A stretch of 19,647 nucleotides of DNA from Burkholderiales bacterium UBA2459 (lineage in GTDB: Bacteria > Pseudomonadota > Gammaproteobacteria > Burkholderiales > Burkholderiaceae_E): NCBI GenBank assembly GCA_002342365.1, contig DDPV01000024.1, positions 1-19,647 of the forward strand. Direction: 5' to 3'. Below the pieces are notes generated by a model, which saw nothing but the letters and a program-made list of their open reading frames with translations, was not told the DNA's origin and made no database searches. The stretch's first letter is position 1. Each line of letters begins with the position of its first letter. Positions 1-6,795 of the stretch are shown here, piece after piece. A program made the translations under genes and the position numbers.

Positions 1-111
1 CGCGGCGTTGCCGGTGAGGGTAGTCCCTTGCTGCGCTTGCACGGCAGGCGCCAAGGCCCCCAGGCAAGTCAGCATCAAAGACCCGGAAAACAGCAGTGTT
101 GACTTTCTCAT
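1..111 (-). CDS. N-terminus of an exported protein (cut by window edge)
   Basis: The minus strand from 111 down to the edge encodes 37 residues starting MRKSTLLFSG. It has a basic start, a hydrophobic core and a signal-peptidase I type site ending PAVQA before QQGTT, so the product is probably periplasmic or outer-membrane. The start is well supported: AAGGAG lies 6 nt before the ATG. The rest of the protein lies outside the window, so family and function cannot be named. It is divergent from trkA across about 200 bp. Confidence 0.7.
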   Translation of the reverse strand, partial: MRKSTLLFSGSLMLTCLGALAPAVQAQQGTTLTGNAA

Positions 112-235
112 GGGGTACTCCTTAGTCGTCATTAGCGGGATCACACCGTCATTGCGATCGACCCTAAACTCGCCGATTGTCGGGGCTCCGGCATGCCATG
201 ATGCGCGGAGTCACGATGCAAGCATTATCATAGCG

Positions 236-255
236 TACGTAACTATCCTTACGTA
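236..255. promoter_or_regulatory. Inverted repeat TACGTAA-N6-TTACGTA, candidate operator upstream of trkA
   Basis: A perfect 7-bp inverted repeat (236-242 and 249-255, 6-nt spacer) lies in the divergent intergenic region. The sequence TACGTAA also occurs as two direct copies (236-242, 250-256) 14 bp apart. A lone -10-like TATCAT sits just upstream at 226-231, without a recognisable -35. The shape fits a dimeric repressor or activator site, but the protein is unknown and the assignment is inferred. Confidence 0.3.
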
Positions 256-315
256 AGCTTGAGCGTTCGGATTTTTTATTCAAACTCGCTAACAAGCCTC
301 ACCAGGTACACGACG

Positions 316-333
316 ATGAGCAAACCGCTATGA
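316..333 (+). other. Possible five-codon leader cistron (MSKPL) coupled to trkA
   Basis: ATG at 316 opens the reading frame MSKPL and stops at TGA 331-333, which overlaps the trkA ATG (330-332) as ATGA. The weak AGGT at about 304-307 is better placed for this ATG than for trkA, whose own upstream bases carry no clear Shine-Dalgarno sequence. This arrangement could couple trkA translation to the minicistron. It could also be chance, since the frame is only five codons long. Confidence 0.25.
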
Positions 334-1751
334 ATATTCTGATTCTTGGAGCCGGACGTGTCGGTGAGAGCGTTGCCGAAAGTCTCGTTTCTGAAAACAA
401 CAACATCACGATCGTTGACACGGACCCGAGTCGCCTGCAGGAATTACAGGCTCGTCTTGATCTGCGGGTGGTTGTTGGGAACGGCATTCAACCCTCAGTG
501 CTTGAGCAGGCCGGAGCTGCCGACGCCGACATGCTGATTGCCTGTGCAGCAAACGATGAAACCAATCTGGTTGCTTGCAAGGTAGCGCATGAGCGATTCA
601 ATCTGCCTAGAACGATCGCGAGGATGCGAAGCCCTGAATTTGTCGAAAACGATCCACTGATCAGTCGCGACTCAGGTTTTGGGGTTGACCATATCGTGTG
701 CCCCGAACAAATCGTCACCGATTACATCGAAAAGCTGATCGACTACCCTGAGGCATTGCAGGTGCTGGAGTTTGCAGGCGGCATGCTGAATCTGATCGCA
801 GTTCGGGCGATCGAGGGAAGCCCGCTGGTGAAGCACCGACTTGGCGAGATTCCAAGCCTTGTTCCAGCTTGCGAGCTCAGAGTGGTGGCGATCTTTCGCA
901 ATGAGTCCGTGCTTCTGGACCTCGATGGCGACAGCACCATCGAACACGGCGATGAAGTCTTTGTGCTTGCCGCCTCCAAAGACAGCCATGACGTACTGGT
1001 GGCGATGCACAACACTTCAGATCCAGTTCGCAAACTCGTCATTGCAGGGGGCGGCAACGTCGGACTTCGACTCGCACGGTCAATCGCCAACAACCACCGT
1101 CTCAAAATGATCGAGCCACGCAAACCTCGCTGCGAGTATCTGGCTTCTCAGCTGCCAAGTCAGGTGTTGATCCTGCAGGGAGATGCCACCGACGCGAGGC
1201 TTCTTGAAGAAGAGCGGGTAAACGAGACCGACATGTTCTTGGCCCTGACCAACGACGATGAAACCAATATCATGTCGGCCCTGTTGGCTAAGCAAATGGG
1301 CGCAGCAAAGGTTTTGGCGATCGTGAACCGCAAAGCCTATGCGGATTTGGTGCAAGGTACGCAAATTGACGTGGCGCTATCGCCGGCGCACGCTGCGATC
1401 GGTTCTTTTCTCACCTATGTGCGGCGCGGCAACGTCGTTGCGGTTCACAGCTTGAGGCGTGGCACCGCCGAAGCGCTCGAAGGTATTGTGCTGGGTGATC
1501 GCAAGAGCAGTCGAATGGCGCAGCGACGCGTCGATCAGATCAAATTGCCCAAAGGTGCATCGATCGGCGCGATCGTTCGCAAACAGGCCTCGGATCCCGA
1601 AGACGCCGATCAAGGTAACGCAGTGCAAGTACTGATGCCTCATCACGATACGGTGATCGAAGCGGGTGATCACGTGGTTATTTTTGTATCCAACAAAAAA
1701 GATATCTACCTGGTCGAGAAATTGTTTCAGGTCGAAGCGAGTTACTTATGA
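330..1751 (+). CDS. trkA: Trk potassium uptake system, NAD-binding regulatory subunit TrkA
   Basis: TrkA is the cytoplasmic peripheral subunit that gates the TrkH potassium channel in response to nucleotides. The 473-residue product has the usual duplicated layout of two RCK-N (Rossmann) and two RCK-C domains. The first nucleotide-binding loop is GAGRVG at residues 7-12, followed by the acidic VDTD near residue 30. The second loop, AGGGNVG, lies near residue 240. Each Rossmann half repeats an NDETN motif (AANDETN, TNDDETN). Length is slightly above the roughly 458 residues of the enterobacterial protein. The excess includes an acidic insert, SDPEDADQG, in the last RCK-C domain near residue 420. 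The start has a poor ribosome-binding site but overlaps the stop of a possible minicistron. The stop overlaps trkH as ATGA, so the two are surely co-translated. Confidence 0.95.
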   Translation: MNILILGAGRVGESVAESLVSENNNITIVDTDPSRLQELQARLDLRVVVGNGIQPSVLEQAGAADADMLIACAANDETNLVACKVAHERFNLPRTIARMRSPEFVENDPLISRDSGFGVDHIVCPEQIVTDYIEKLIDYPEALQVLEFAGGMLNLIAVRAIEGSPLVKHRLGEIPSLVPACELRVVAIFRNESVLLDLDGDSTIEHGDEVFVLAASKDSHDVLVAMHNTSDPVRKLVIAGGGNVGLRLARSIANNHRLKMIEPRKPRCEYLASQLPSQVLILQGDATDARLLEEERVNETDMFLALTNDDETNIMSALLAKQMGAAKVLAIVNRKAYADLVQGTQIDVALSPAHAAIGSFLTYVRRGNVVAVHSLRRGTAEALEGIVLGDRKSSRMAQRRVDQIKLPKGASIGAIVRKQASDPEDADQGNAVQVLMPHHDTVIEAGDHVVIFVSNKKDIYLVEKLFQVEASYL

Positions 1752-3226
1752 AGGCTATAACGCTGACTTTTTGGCCATGCTCGGCTGTGCTCACCGTGCT
1801 CGGCGGGGTCTTGGTGATGTTTGCGATGACACTGTCAATCCCGCTGATCTTTGCGCTCATCTTCCAGGAAACAACCATCGAATTGTTTTTGCAAAGCATA
1901 GCGATTTGCGCAGCGACCGGCATGGCGCTGATTGCCTTGTTTCGAGGCAGCAAGAAGGAGATGATTCCGCGTGATGGGTTCATGCTGGTCGTGCTGGTAT
2001 GGGGCGTCTTGCCTGCCTTTGGGGGTCTGCCGCTGATGCTTCATATTGAGGGCTTGAGTTTCACCGATGCCTACTTTGAATCGGTGTCGGCCTTAACAAC
2101 CACCGGTGCAACCGTTATCGAGGGTCTCGATCATCTGCCGATTTCGATTAATGTCTGGCGCCACTTCATGGTATTGCTTGGCGGCATGGGTATTTTGGTG
2201 CTGACCGTGGCGATTTTGCCCATCCTGGGGGTTGGCGGTAGCCAGATTTACAAGGCAGAGACTCCAGGACCGATGAAGGAAGAGAAACTCACCCCGCGTA
2301 TTTCAGAAACAGCCCGCGGACTCTGGCTTGTCTATTTCGCCATTTCGCTTGCCTGCTGGCTTGGCTATTGGGCAGCAGGCATGTCTTGGTGGGACGGCTT
2401 TATGCATATGTGCTCAACCATGGGGTTGGGCGGGTTTAGCGCCTACGACGCAAGCTTTGCTTACTTTGACTCGCCAGCCATTGAAATCGTCGCAATCATT
2501 TTTATGACGCTTGCCGGCGTCAACTTTGCACTCTACTTCATCGCCTGGCGAAATCGAAGTGCGCGCGTCATTTGGACCAACCTCGAAGCGCGGAGCTACT
2601 TTTACCTCATGCTTGCTTCGGTGCTTGGCATCAGCGTCTTTCTGTATGTCAAGGGCGTTTATGACGATCCACTGACAGCACTGCGCTATGCCGCCTTTAA
2701 TGTCGTTTCGATCGCGACCACCACCGGCTATGCTTCAACCGACTATGCGCAGTGGCCGATCTTCGCCCCGATTTATATGCTTTTGCTCTGTGGGATAGCG
2801 ACCTGTGCCGGCAGTACCGGTGGTGGCATCAAGATGATCCGCCTGATCCTGATTTTAAAGCAGGCTCGCAATGAGCTGATTCGAATCGTTCACCCGCGGG
2901 CAGTGGTTCCGGTCAAGTTCGGGCGGTCCATCATCGAACCGGCGGTTTTGCAGTCGATCCTTGGCTTTCTTGTGGTCTACCTGCTCGCTATCTGCCTGGG
3001 CACCCTGGTGCTGTTGTTTACCGGACTGGACCCTGTGACTGCCTTCACGGCCGTGATTGCCTCAATCAACAACACCGGTCCGGGGCTTGGTGAAGTAGGT
3101 CCGGCTGGGAATTACAAAGGCCTGAGCGACCTGCAAACCTGGGTTTGCAGTTCGCTGATGCTGCTCGGCCGTCTTGAATTAATGTCTGTACTCGTGCTTT
3201 TTGTACCGCATTTCTGGCGCCACTAA
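1748..3226 (+). CDS. trkH: Trk potassium uptake channel subunit TrkH
   Basis: TrkH is the inner-membrane pore of the Trk potassium uptake system and pairs with the TrkA encoded just upstream. The 492-residue hydrophobic protein shows the four pseudo-repeated selectivity-filter loops of the TrkH/Ktr superfamily: TTTG at 117-120, GLGG at 226-229, TTTG at 324-327 and NNTGPG at 441-446. The gating-loop region with CAGSTGGGIKM lies at about 353-363. Length matches the family (about 483). Its ATG overlaps the trkA stop by 4 nt. The gene converges on the tandem-sensor channel gene and their stop codons overlap inside a hairpin. Regulation is probably shared with trkA through transcription and translational coupling. 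Confidence 0.95.
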   Translation: MKAITLTFWPCSAVLTVLGGVLVMFAMTLSIPLIFALIFQETTIELFLQSIAICAATGMALIALFRGSKKEMIPRDGFMLVVLVWGVLPAFGGLPLMLHIEGLSFTDAYFESVSALTTTGATVIEGLDHLPISINVWRHFMVLLGGMGILVLTVAILPILGVGGSQIYKAETPGPMKEEKLTPRISETARGLWLVYFAISLACWLGYWAAGMSWWDGFMHMCSTMGLGGFSAYDASFAYFDSPAIEIVAIIFMTLAGVNFALYFIAWRNRSARVIWTNLEARSYFYLMLASVLGISVFLYVKGVYDDPLTALRYAAFNVVSIATTTGYASTDYAQWPIFAPIYMLLLCGIATCAGSTGGGIKMIRLILILKQARNELIRIVHPRAVVPVKFGRSIIEPAVLQSILGFLVVYLLAICLGTLVLLFTGLDPVTAFTAVIASINNTGPGLGEVGPAGNYKGLSDLQTWVCSSLMLLGRLELMSVLVLFVPHFWRH

Positions 3227-3237
3227 AGTTGGCGCCA
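3215..3237. terminator. Hairpin over the convergent stop codons of trkH and the channel gene
   Basis: TGGCGCCA at 3215-3222 and again at 3230-3237 form a perfect 8-bp stem with a 7-nt loop. The stop codons of both convergent genes (TAA 3224-3226, plus; TAG 3223-3225, minus) lie in that loop. On the plus strand a short T-run (TTTTT) follows some 6-10 bases later; on the minus strand there is no T-tract. It may act as a weak terminator or as a 3'-end stabiliser for both messages. Terminator function is inferred. Confidence 0.45.
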
Positions 3238-4833
3238 AATTCGTTTTTCGAGTTCGGTCAATCGGTCTGAATCATCAACCAGCCTTCGCATCTCGTCGGG
3301 GCTGGCCATCAAAGCAATTTGCCTGACCTGGCCTGCCAGCTCGCGAAAACGCTCAAGCGCAAGCTGCGGATCCTGCACCAGACGTGCTAAGGGAATACCT
3401 TGCTGATCCTCGAGCGATGCTTTTTCCTGATTGACTCTTTCAATCAGCCGATTCACTTCGTCTTCGCTTAAATGCAAACGCTTGGCCTCGCGCTCCAGCA
3501 CGTCGCGTTCCTCCGCGCTCAAATGACCATCGGCAAGCATCACATAGAGCTCGTTCATCAGTGTTTCACGCTCGATGCGCAACTGGTCGCTGAAAGCAGA
3601 CGACAAGATCCCAGCCGGGATCGCAAAAATGCCGATACCCAACAGTGCAAGAATGATGGTCATCAGGCGCCCCATGACGGTTACCGGGGAGATATCGCCG
3701 TAACCTACCGAAGCCAGGGTGATCACAGCCCAGTAAATTGATGCAGGGATGTTCTCGAACTTATCCGGCTGGGCCTCATGCTCGAACAAGAATCCCAGGC
3801 TTGCGGTGAGCACCACCAAAAGCATCATGATAAACACCGAGGCACTCATGACCGGCCATTCGCGTTTGATCACGATAAACAAGGTGTTGGTGCTGCCGGT
3901 GTACTTGGTGAGCTTGAGCAGCCGCAATAGCCTGAACACCCGCAGAAAACGCAAGTCAAAGAGGTGGTGCAAAAACGCCTCAAGGAAAAATGGCAGAACC
4001 GCCAGCAAATCAATGACCGCACTGCCAGAGCGCATGTACTTGAAGCGACCCAAGAAGGCATGCTTGTGGCCATCTGATTCAACCACGGTGTACATACGCA
4101 GCAAGTACTCCAGGCTGAAAACACCGACCGCTATCGTGTCAAGGATGATGAATTCCAGATTGAGGATGTAGTGCACGCTGGCAACCGACTCCAGCACCAC
4201 GGCAGCCACCGACACCACCACCCAGACCATGATGAAGCTGTCAAAGTACTCATGAAGCCGTCCGCCATACTCACTGGGCCACACCAGAGCATGCAGCTTT
4301 TGCCGAAAGCTGCGTCCTTCGTTGAGTTGCCGGAACTCGTGAAAGGCCGGGATCAAAAGGCGAAACAGCTTCAAGATCCGCAACAGTCGCAGCGCCCTGA
4401 GCATGCGCAAATCAATCTGAATAAAAGCCGCCAGGTAAAAGGGCAGAATCGCCACCAGATCAATCAGTGCAAAGGGGCTTCGCGCATAGGCCAGCCTCGG
4501 CAGGCTCGCATCCTTGAATTCCTTGTCTTCAGGCGCAAGGTAAAGCCGCAGCAGGTACTCCACCGTGAAGATCCCCACCGATACCAGATCAAACACATGG
4601 AACCAGCTTGCATACGGCTGATAGATCGCAGGCACATGCTCAAACACCAGCGCAAACAAATTGGCGATGATCAGCAAGGCCACCCAGCGCTCAATAAACT
4701 GGGCGTAGTTACCCTCGATCTCGCTGTTTAGCAACCAGTTATAGAGCCAACGTCGAAGGCTTTTGACTTCAGAGAGTCTGAGCTCTGGGTTGGTGATGAC
4801 ATCCTCATCCACTTCATGGGGCGCTGTCTTCAA
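3223..4833 (-). CDS. Voltage-gated potassium channel with two tandem voltage-sensor domains
   Basis: The 536-residue membrane protein is predicted to have ten transmembrane segments instead of the usual six. Voltage sensor 1 (about 46-160) has S2 with E92, S3 with D125 and an S4 carrying R143, R146, R149, R152, K155 and R158, one every third residue. Sensor 2 (about 196-310) repeats this with E242, D275, and R295, R298, R301, R304, K307, K310. The two copies are offset by 150 residues, and the amphipathic pre-S1 linker is duplicated as well. A single pore follows: S5 about 331-352, filter SVGYGD at 375-380, S6 about 388-414 with AIPAGIL. The C-terminus (425-536) is helical and contains ADGHLSAEERDVLE, reminiscent of TerB-like domains. 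Start is TTG, with GAGGAG 8 nt upstream; the nearby ATG is out of frame. Potassium selectivity is inferred from the filter. It has its own promoter and converges on trkH. Confidence 0.85.
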   Translation of the reverse strand: MKTAPHEVDEDVITNPELRLSEVKSLRRWLYNWLLNSEIEGNYAQFIERWVALLIIANLFALVFEHVPAIYQPYASWFHVFDLVSVGIFTVEYLLRLYLAPEDKEFKDASLPRLAYARSPFALIDLVAILPFYLAAFIQIDLRMLRALRLLRILKLFRLLIPAFHEFRQLNEGRSFRQKLHALVWPSEYGGRLHEYFDSFIMVWVVVSVAAVVLESVASVHYILNLEFIILDTIAVGVFSLEYLLRMYTVVESDGHKHAFLGRFKYMRSGSAVIDLLAVLPFFLEAFLHHLFDLRFLRVFRLLRLLKLTKYTGSTNTLFIVIKREWPVMSASVFIMMLLVVLTASLGFLFEHEAQPDKFENIPASIYWAVITLASVGYGDISPVTVMGRLMTIILALLGIGIFAIPAGILSSAFSDQLRIERETLMNELYVMLADGHLSAEERDVLEREAKRLHLSEDEVNRLIERVNQEKASLEDQQGIPLARLVQDPQLALERFRELAGQVRQIALMASPDEMRRLVDDSDRLTELEKRIWRQL

Positions 4834-4916
4834 CGCTGCTACTCCTCAAATGCAGCAAGCCCTCGCGCTTTGAACGAAAGCCAGAGGATTGCAGTGTACG
4901 GTTTTTTACTTAGTGT

Positions 4917-4946
4917 CTTATAAACCGAACGGTGCATCGTTGGCAA
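4917..4946 (-). promoter_or_regulatory. Sigma-70-type promoter for the tandem-sensor channel gene
   Basis: On the minus strand TTGCCA (4941-4946) and TATAAG (4917-4922) are separated by 18 bp, each one mismatch from consensus. The predicted leader to the TTG start at 4833 is about 75-80 nt. It lies after the end of the upstream small gene, so the channel can be transcribed independently of the box operon. Confidence 0.55.
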
Positions 4947-4950
4947 GCAA

Positions 4951-5154
4951 CTATTCGTGCGATTTGAGCTCGGGTCTCTCGTTCACTTGGGGCTGCGCCG
5001 CATTGGCGCCTAAGCGCTCGGCCTCAGCCTCGGCCTCCCGTTGCGCCTTTAAAAGGGCCTTATCCTTTTGAAGTGACCCGTACTGCCAGATAAAAAAGAG
5101 CACAAAAAGTACAAAAAACAAAAGCTCTGCCGCGATGAAGTACCACCAATCCAT
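4951..5154 (-). CDS. Small single-pass membrane protein with charged tail, unknown function
   Basis: The gene encodes 67 residues. Residues about 4-25 are a hydrophobic membrane segment (FIAAELLFFVLFVLFF), followed by a long charged, alanine/glutamate-rich helix (KALLKAQREAEAEAERLG) that may form a coiled coil in the cytoplasm, then a polar tail. I do not recognise a family. The ATG at 5152-5154 has only a weak ribosome-binding site. It lies 54 bp after the preceding small gene in the same direction and 117 bp before the channel gene, so it may be the last gene of the box operon. It could also be an accessory protein of the channel; nothing in the sequence decides this. Confidence 0.6.
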   Translation of the reverse strand: MDWWYFIAAELLFFVLFVLFFIWQYGSLQKDKALLKAQREAEAEAERLGANAAQPQVNERPELKSHE

Positions 5155-5208
5155 CGCTTCAGTGCCCCGACCGCTAAACTTCTGCCAAGCGCCTTGACGG
5201 CCTTAGCC

Positions 5209-5472
5209 TCATCGCTTGGGGTCCCTTAGGGATTCGAGTCGATGCGTGTGCTCAAGAATACGCTGCACAAACTGCTTGAGCACCTTGTAGTCGCCCGACA
5301 TGACCGAGTCATAAGCCTGGTCGCTGAGGCTGCTCAGCAATCCGCTCTGTTTGGCAATCGCCAGCAATTCCTCGTCGCTCATCCAATGCTCCACGCTGCG
5401 GGGACAAGCCCTCTGATGAGCGGAGTCTGCGCTATCACCTCCCCCGAAATCGAACAATCCTGACTGAATCAA
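5209..5472 (-). CDS. Small soluble protein downstream of boxA, unknown function
   Basis: The reading frame codes for up to 87 residues. No domain is recognised. The C-terminal half (MSDEELLAI... to ...RDPKR) is predicted helical and charged with no membrane segment. Two starts are possible. One is TTG at 5470-5472, giving MIQSGLFDFGGG, 30 bp after the boxA stop but with no clear ribosome-binding site. The other is ATG at 5380-5382, giving a 57-residue protein, with GGAG 6 nt upstream. The internal ATG has the better translation signal; the longer form fills the gap after boxA and looks protein-like. Its position directly behind boxA suggests co-transcription with the box genes. Confidence 0.5.
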   Translation of the reverse strand: MIQSGLFDFGGGDSADSAHQRACPRSVEHWMSDEELLAIAKQSGLLSSLSDQAYDSVMSGDYKVLKQFVQRILEHTHRLESLRDPKR

Positions 5473-5502
5473 TCGGTCGAGAGCGCCACAGCACGAGGCT
5501 GA

Positions 5503-6780
5503 CTAGTAAGTTTCCAGGTGGAGTCGTCCTTCACGCTTAAGGCTCGCACCAAGCAAGTCCCAGGAAAGGCCTGCCTGCCCTGCGATGTCTCGCAATGCGA
5601 GGACGACACCTTCTTCCATCGCCTTAAGTCCGCAAACATAAAAGTAGCAGTTGGGATCTTGAAGCATCCGCGCAAGGTCTGCTGCCCGGTCACGCATGGC
5701 ATCCTGGACATAACGTTTTGCCTGCCCGGGGGTTCGACTCAATGCAAGCTCGATATCGATGAAGTCTTTTGGCAAGCTTTGTAGCGGTCCGAAATAAGGC
5801 AGCTCCTGCTTTGTCCTCGCGCCAAAAAACAACATCAACTTGCCGCCTTCAAAGCGCCCGGACTGACGCAAGCGCCTGCGCCATTCGGTCATCGCGCGCA
5901 TCGGTGCGCTCCCGGTTCCGGTACAAATCATCACAAGGCTGCTGCGCGGATGGTTTGGCATGAGAAAGCTCGTGCCGAAGGGGCCGATTATCCGGACTTT
6001 CTCACCGATCAGCAGGTCACAAAGGTAGTTGCTTGCCACACCGCGAACCGGATTGCCCTGATGATCTTCCAAGACGCGCTTTACCGTCAGCGAAACATTG
6101 TTGTAGCCAGGCCTCTCACCGTTACGCGGCGAGGCGACCGAATACTGTCTGGCGTGGTGGGCTTTGCCCTGCCGATCCTCACCCGGGGGAATGACGCCGA
6201 TGCTTTGACCTTCGAGCACAGGAAAAGGCATCGATCCGAAATCAAGAACAATATGATGGGTGTCATATTCCTTGCCGACTTCGGTGACCCGAACATTGCC
6301 GGTCACCGTTGCGAGGATGCAGGCTTCGGATGCTTTGACGCCATAAAGATGAACGTAAGGATGCGCTGCTGACCAAGGTGGCAGGGTCGACGCACAGTGG
6401 CTGACCTGAAAACCAGCAAGTTGGGCAGGATCGGACGCATCCCTCGCTGGGGGTCTCGATTCCAGCGCTGTGTTCGCCACCTCTTCAATGCCGACGCGGC
6501 GAAGTTCGACCTCCGAGAGCTCATCCGGCAGCTCATCCCAACTCAGTTGCGCATCAAGGCTGTAGGCCATTTCTCGCGGCATGTCTCGCCAGTTATCGAT
6601 CGAGCCGGTCGGACAAGGTGGCACGCAGGCCATGCAATGGTTACATTTTTCAGAATCCACAACGTAGTTGCGATCGTCATGGGTAATTGCACCGACCGGA
6701 CAAGTCGCCTCGCAGGTGTTACAACGAATGCAAATGACCGGGTCGATCAGATGCTGCTTGATCAGAACGCTCGCAACCAT
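5503..6780 (-). CDS. boxA: Benzoyl-CoA 2,3-epoxidase, reductase component BoxA
   Basis: BoxA carries electrons from NADPH through FAD and two iron-sulfur clusters to the di-iron oxygenase BoxB, which epoxidises benzoyl-CoA. The 425-residue protein begins with two 4Fe-4S motifs: C17, C20, C23, C27 and C46, C49, C52, C56. A ferredoxin-NADP reductase-like module follows, with the FAD motif RQYS at 211-214, a GVASNYLCDL segment near 247-256 and the nucleotide motif GTGSAP at 288-293, ending in an aromatic residue (LETY) as FNR proteins often do. The ATG follows the boxB stop by 15 nt. AAGG is present but only 2 nt before the ATG, so translation may rely on coupling to boxB. It is the third gene of the boxC-boxB-boxA operon. 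Confidence 0.93.
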   Translation of the reverse strand: MVASVLIKQHLIDPVICIRCNTCEATCPVGAITHDDRNYVVDSEKCNHCMACVPPCPTGSIDNWRDMPREMAYSLDAQLSWDELPDELSEVELRRVGIEEVANTALESRPPARDASDPAQLAGFQVSHCASTLPPWSAAHPYVHLYGVKASEACILATVTGNVRVTEVGKEYDTHHIVLDFGSMPFPVLEGQSIGVIPPGEDRQGKAHHARQYSVASPRNGERPGYNNVSLTVKRVLEDHQGNPVRGVASNYLCDLLIGEKVRIIGPFGTSFLMPNHPRSSLVMICTGTGSAPMRAMTEWRRRLRQSGRFEGGKLMLFFGARTKQELPYFGPLQSLPKDFIDIELALSRTPGQAKRYVQDAMRDRAADLARMLQDPNCYFYVCGLKAMEEGVVLALRDIAGQAGLSWDLLGASLKREGRLHLETY

Positions 6781-6795
6781 GGCCTTCGCAACAAA

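Noticed and set aside
8..256. 82-codon plus-strand frame at the left edge
   Set aside because: It overlaps a minus-strand signal peptide with a proper AAGGAG ribosome-binding site and then crosses the intergenic region; no start signal supports it.
4171..4731. 186-codon open frame on the plus strand
   Set aside because: Antisense to the first voltage sensor of the channel; composition is Q/H/K-rich and not protein-like.
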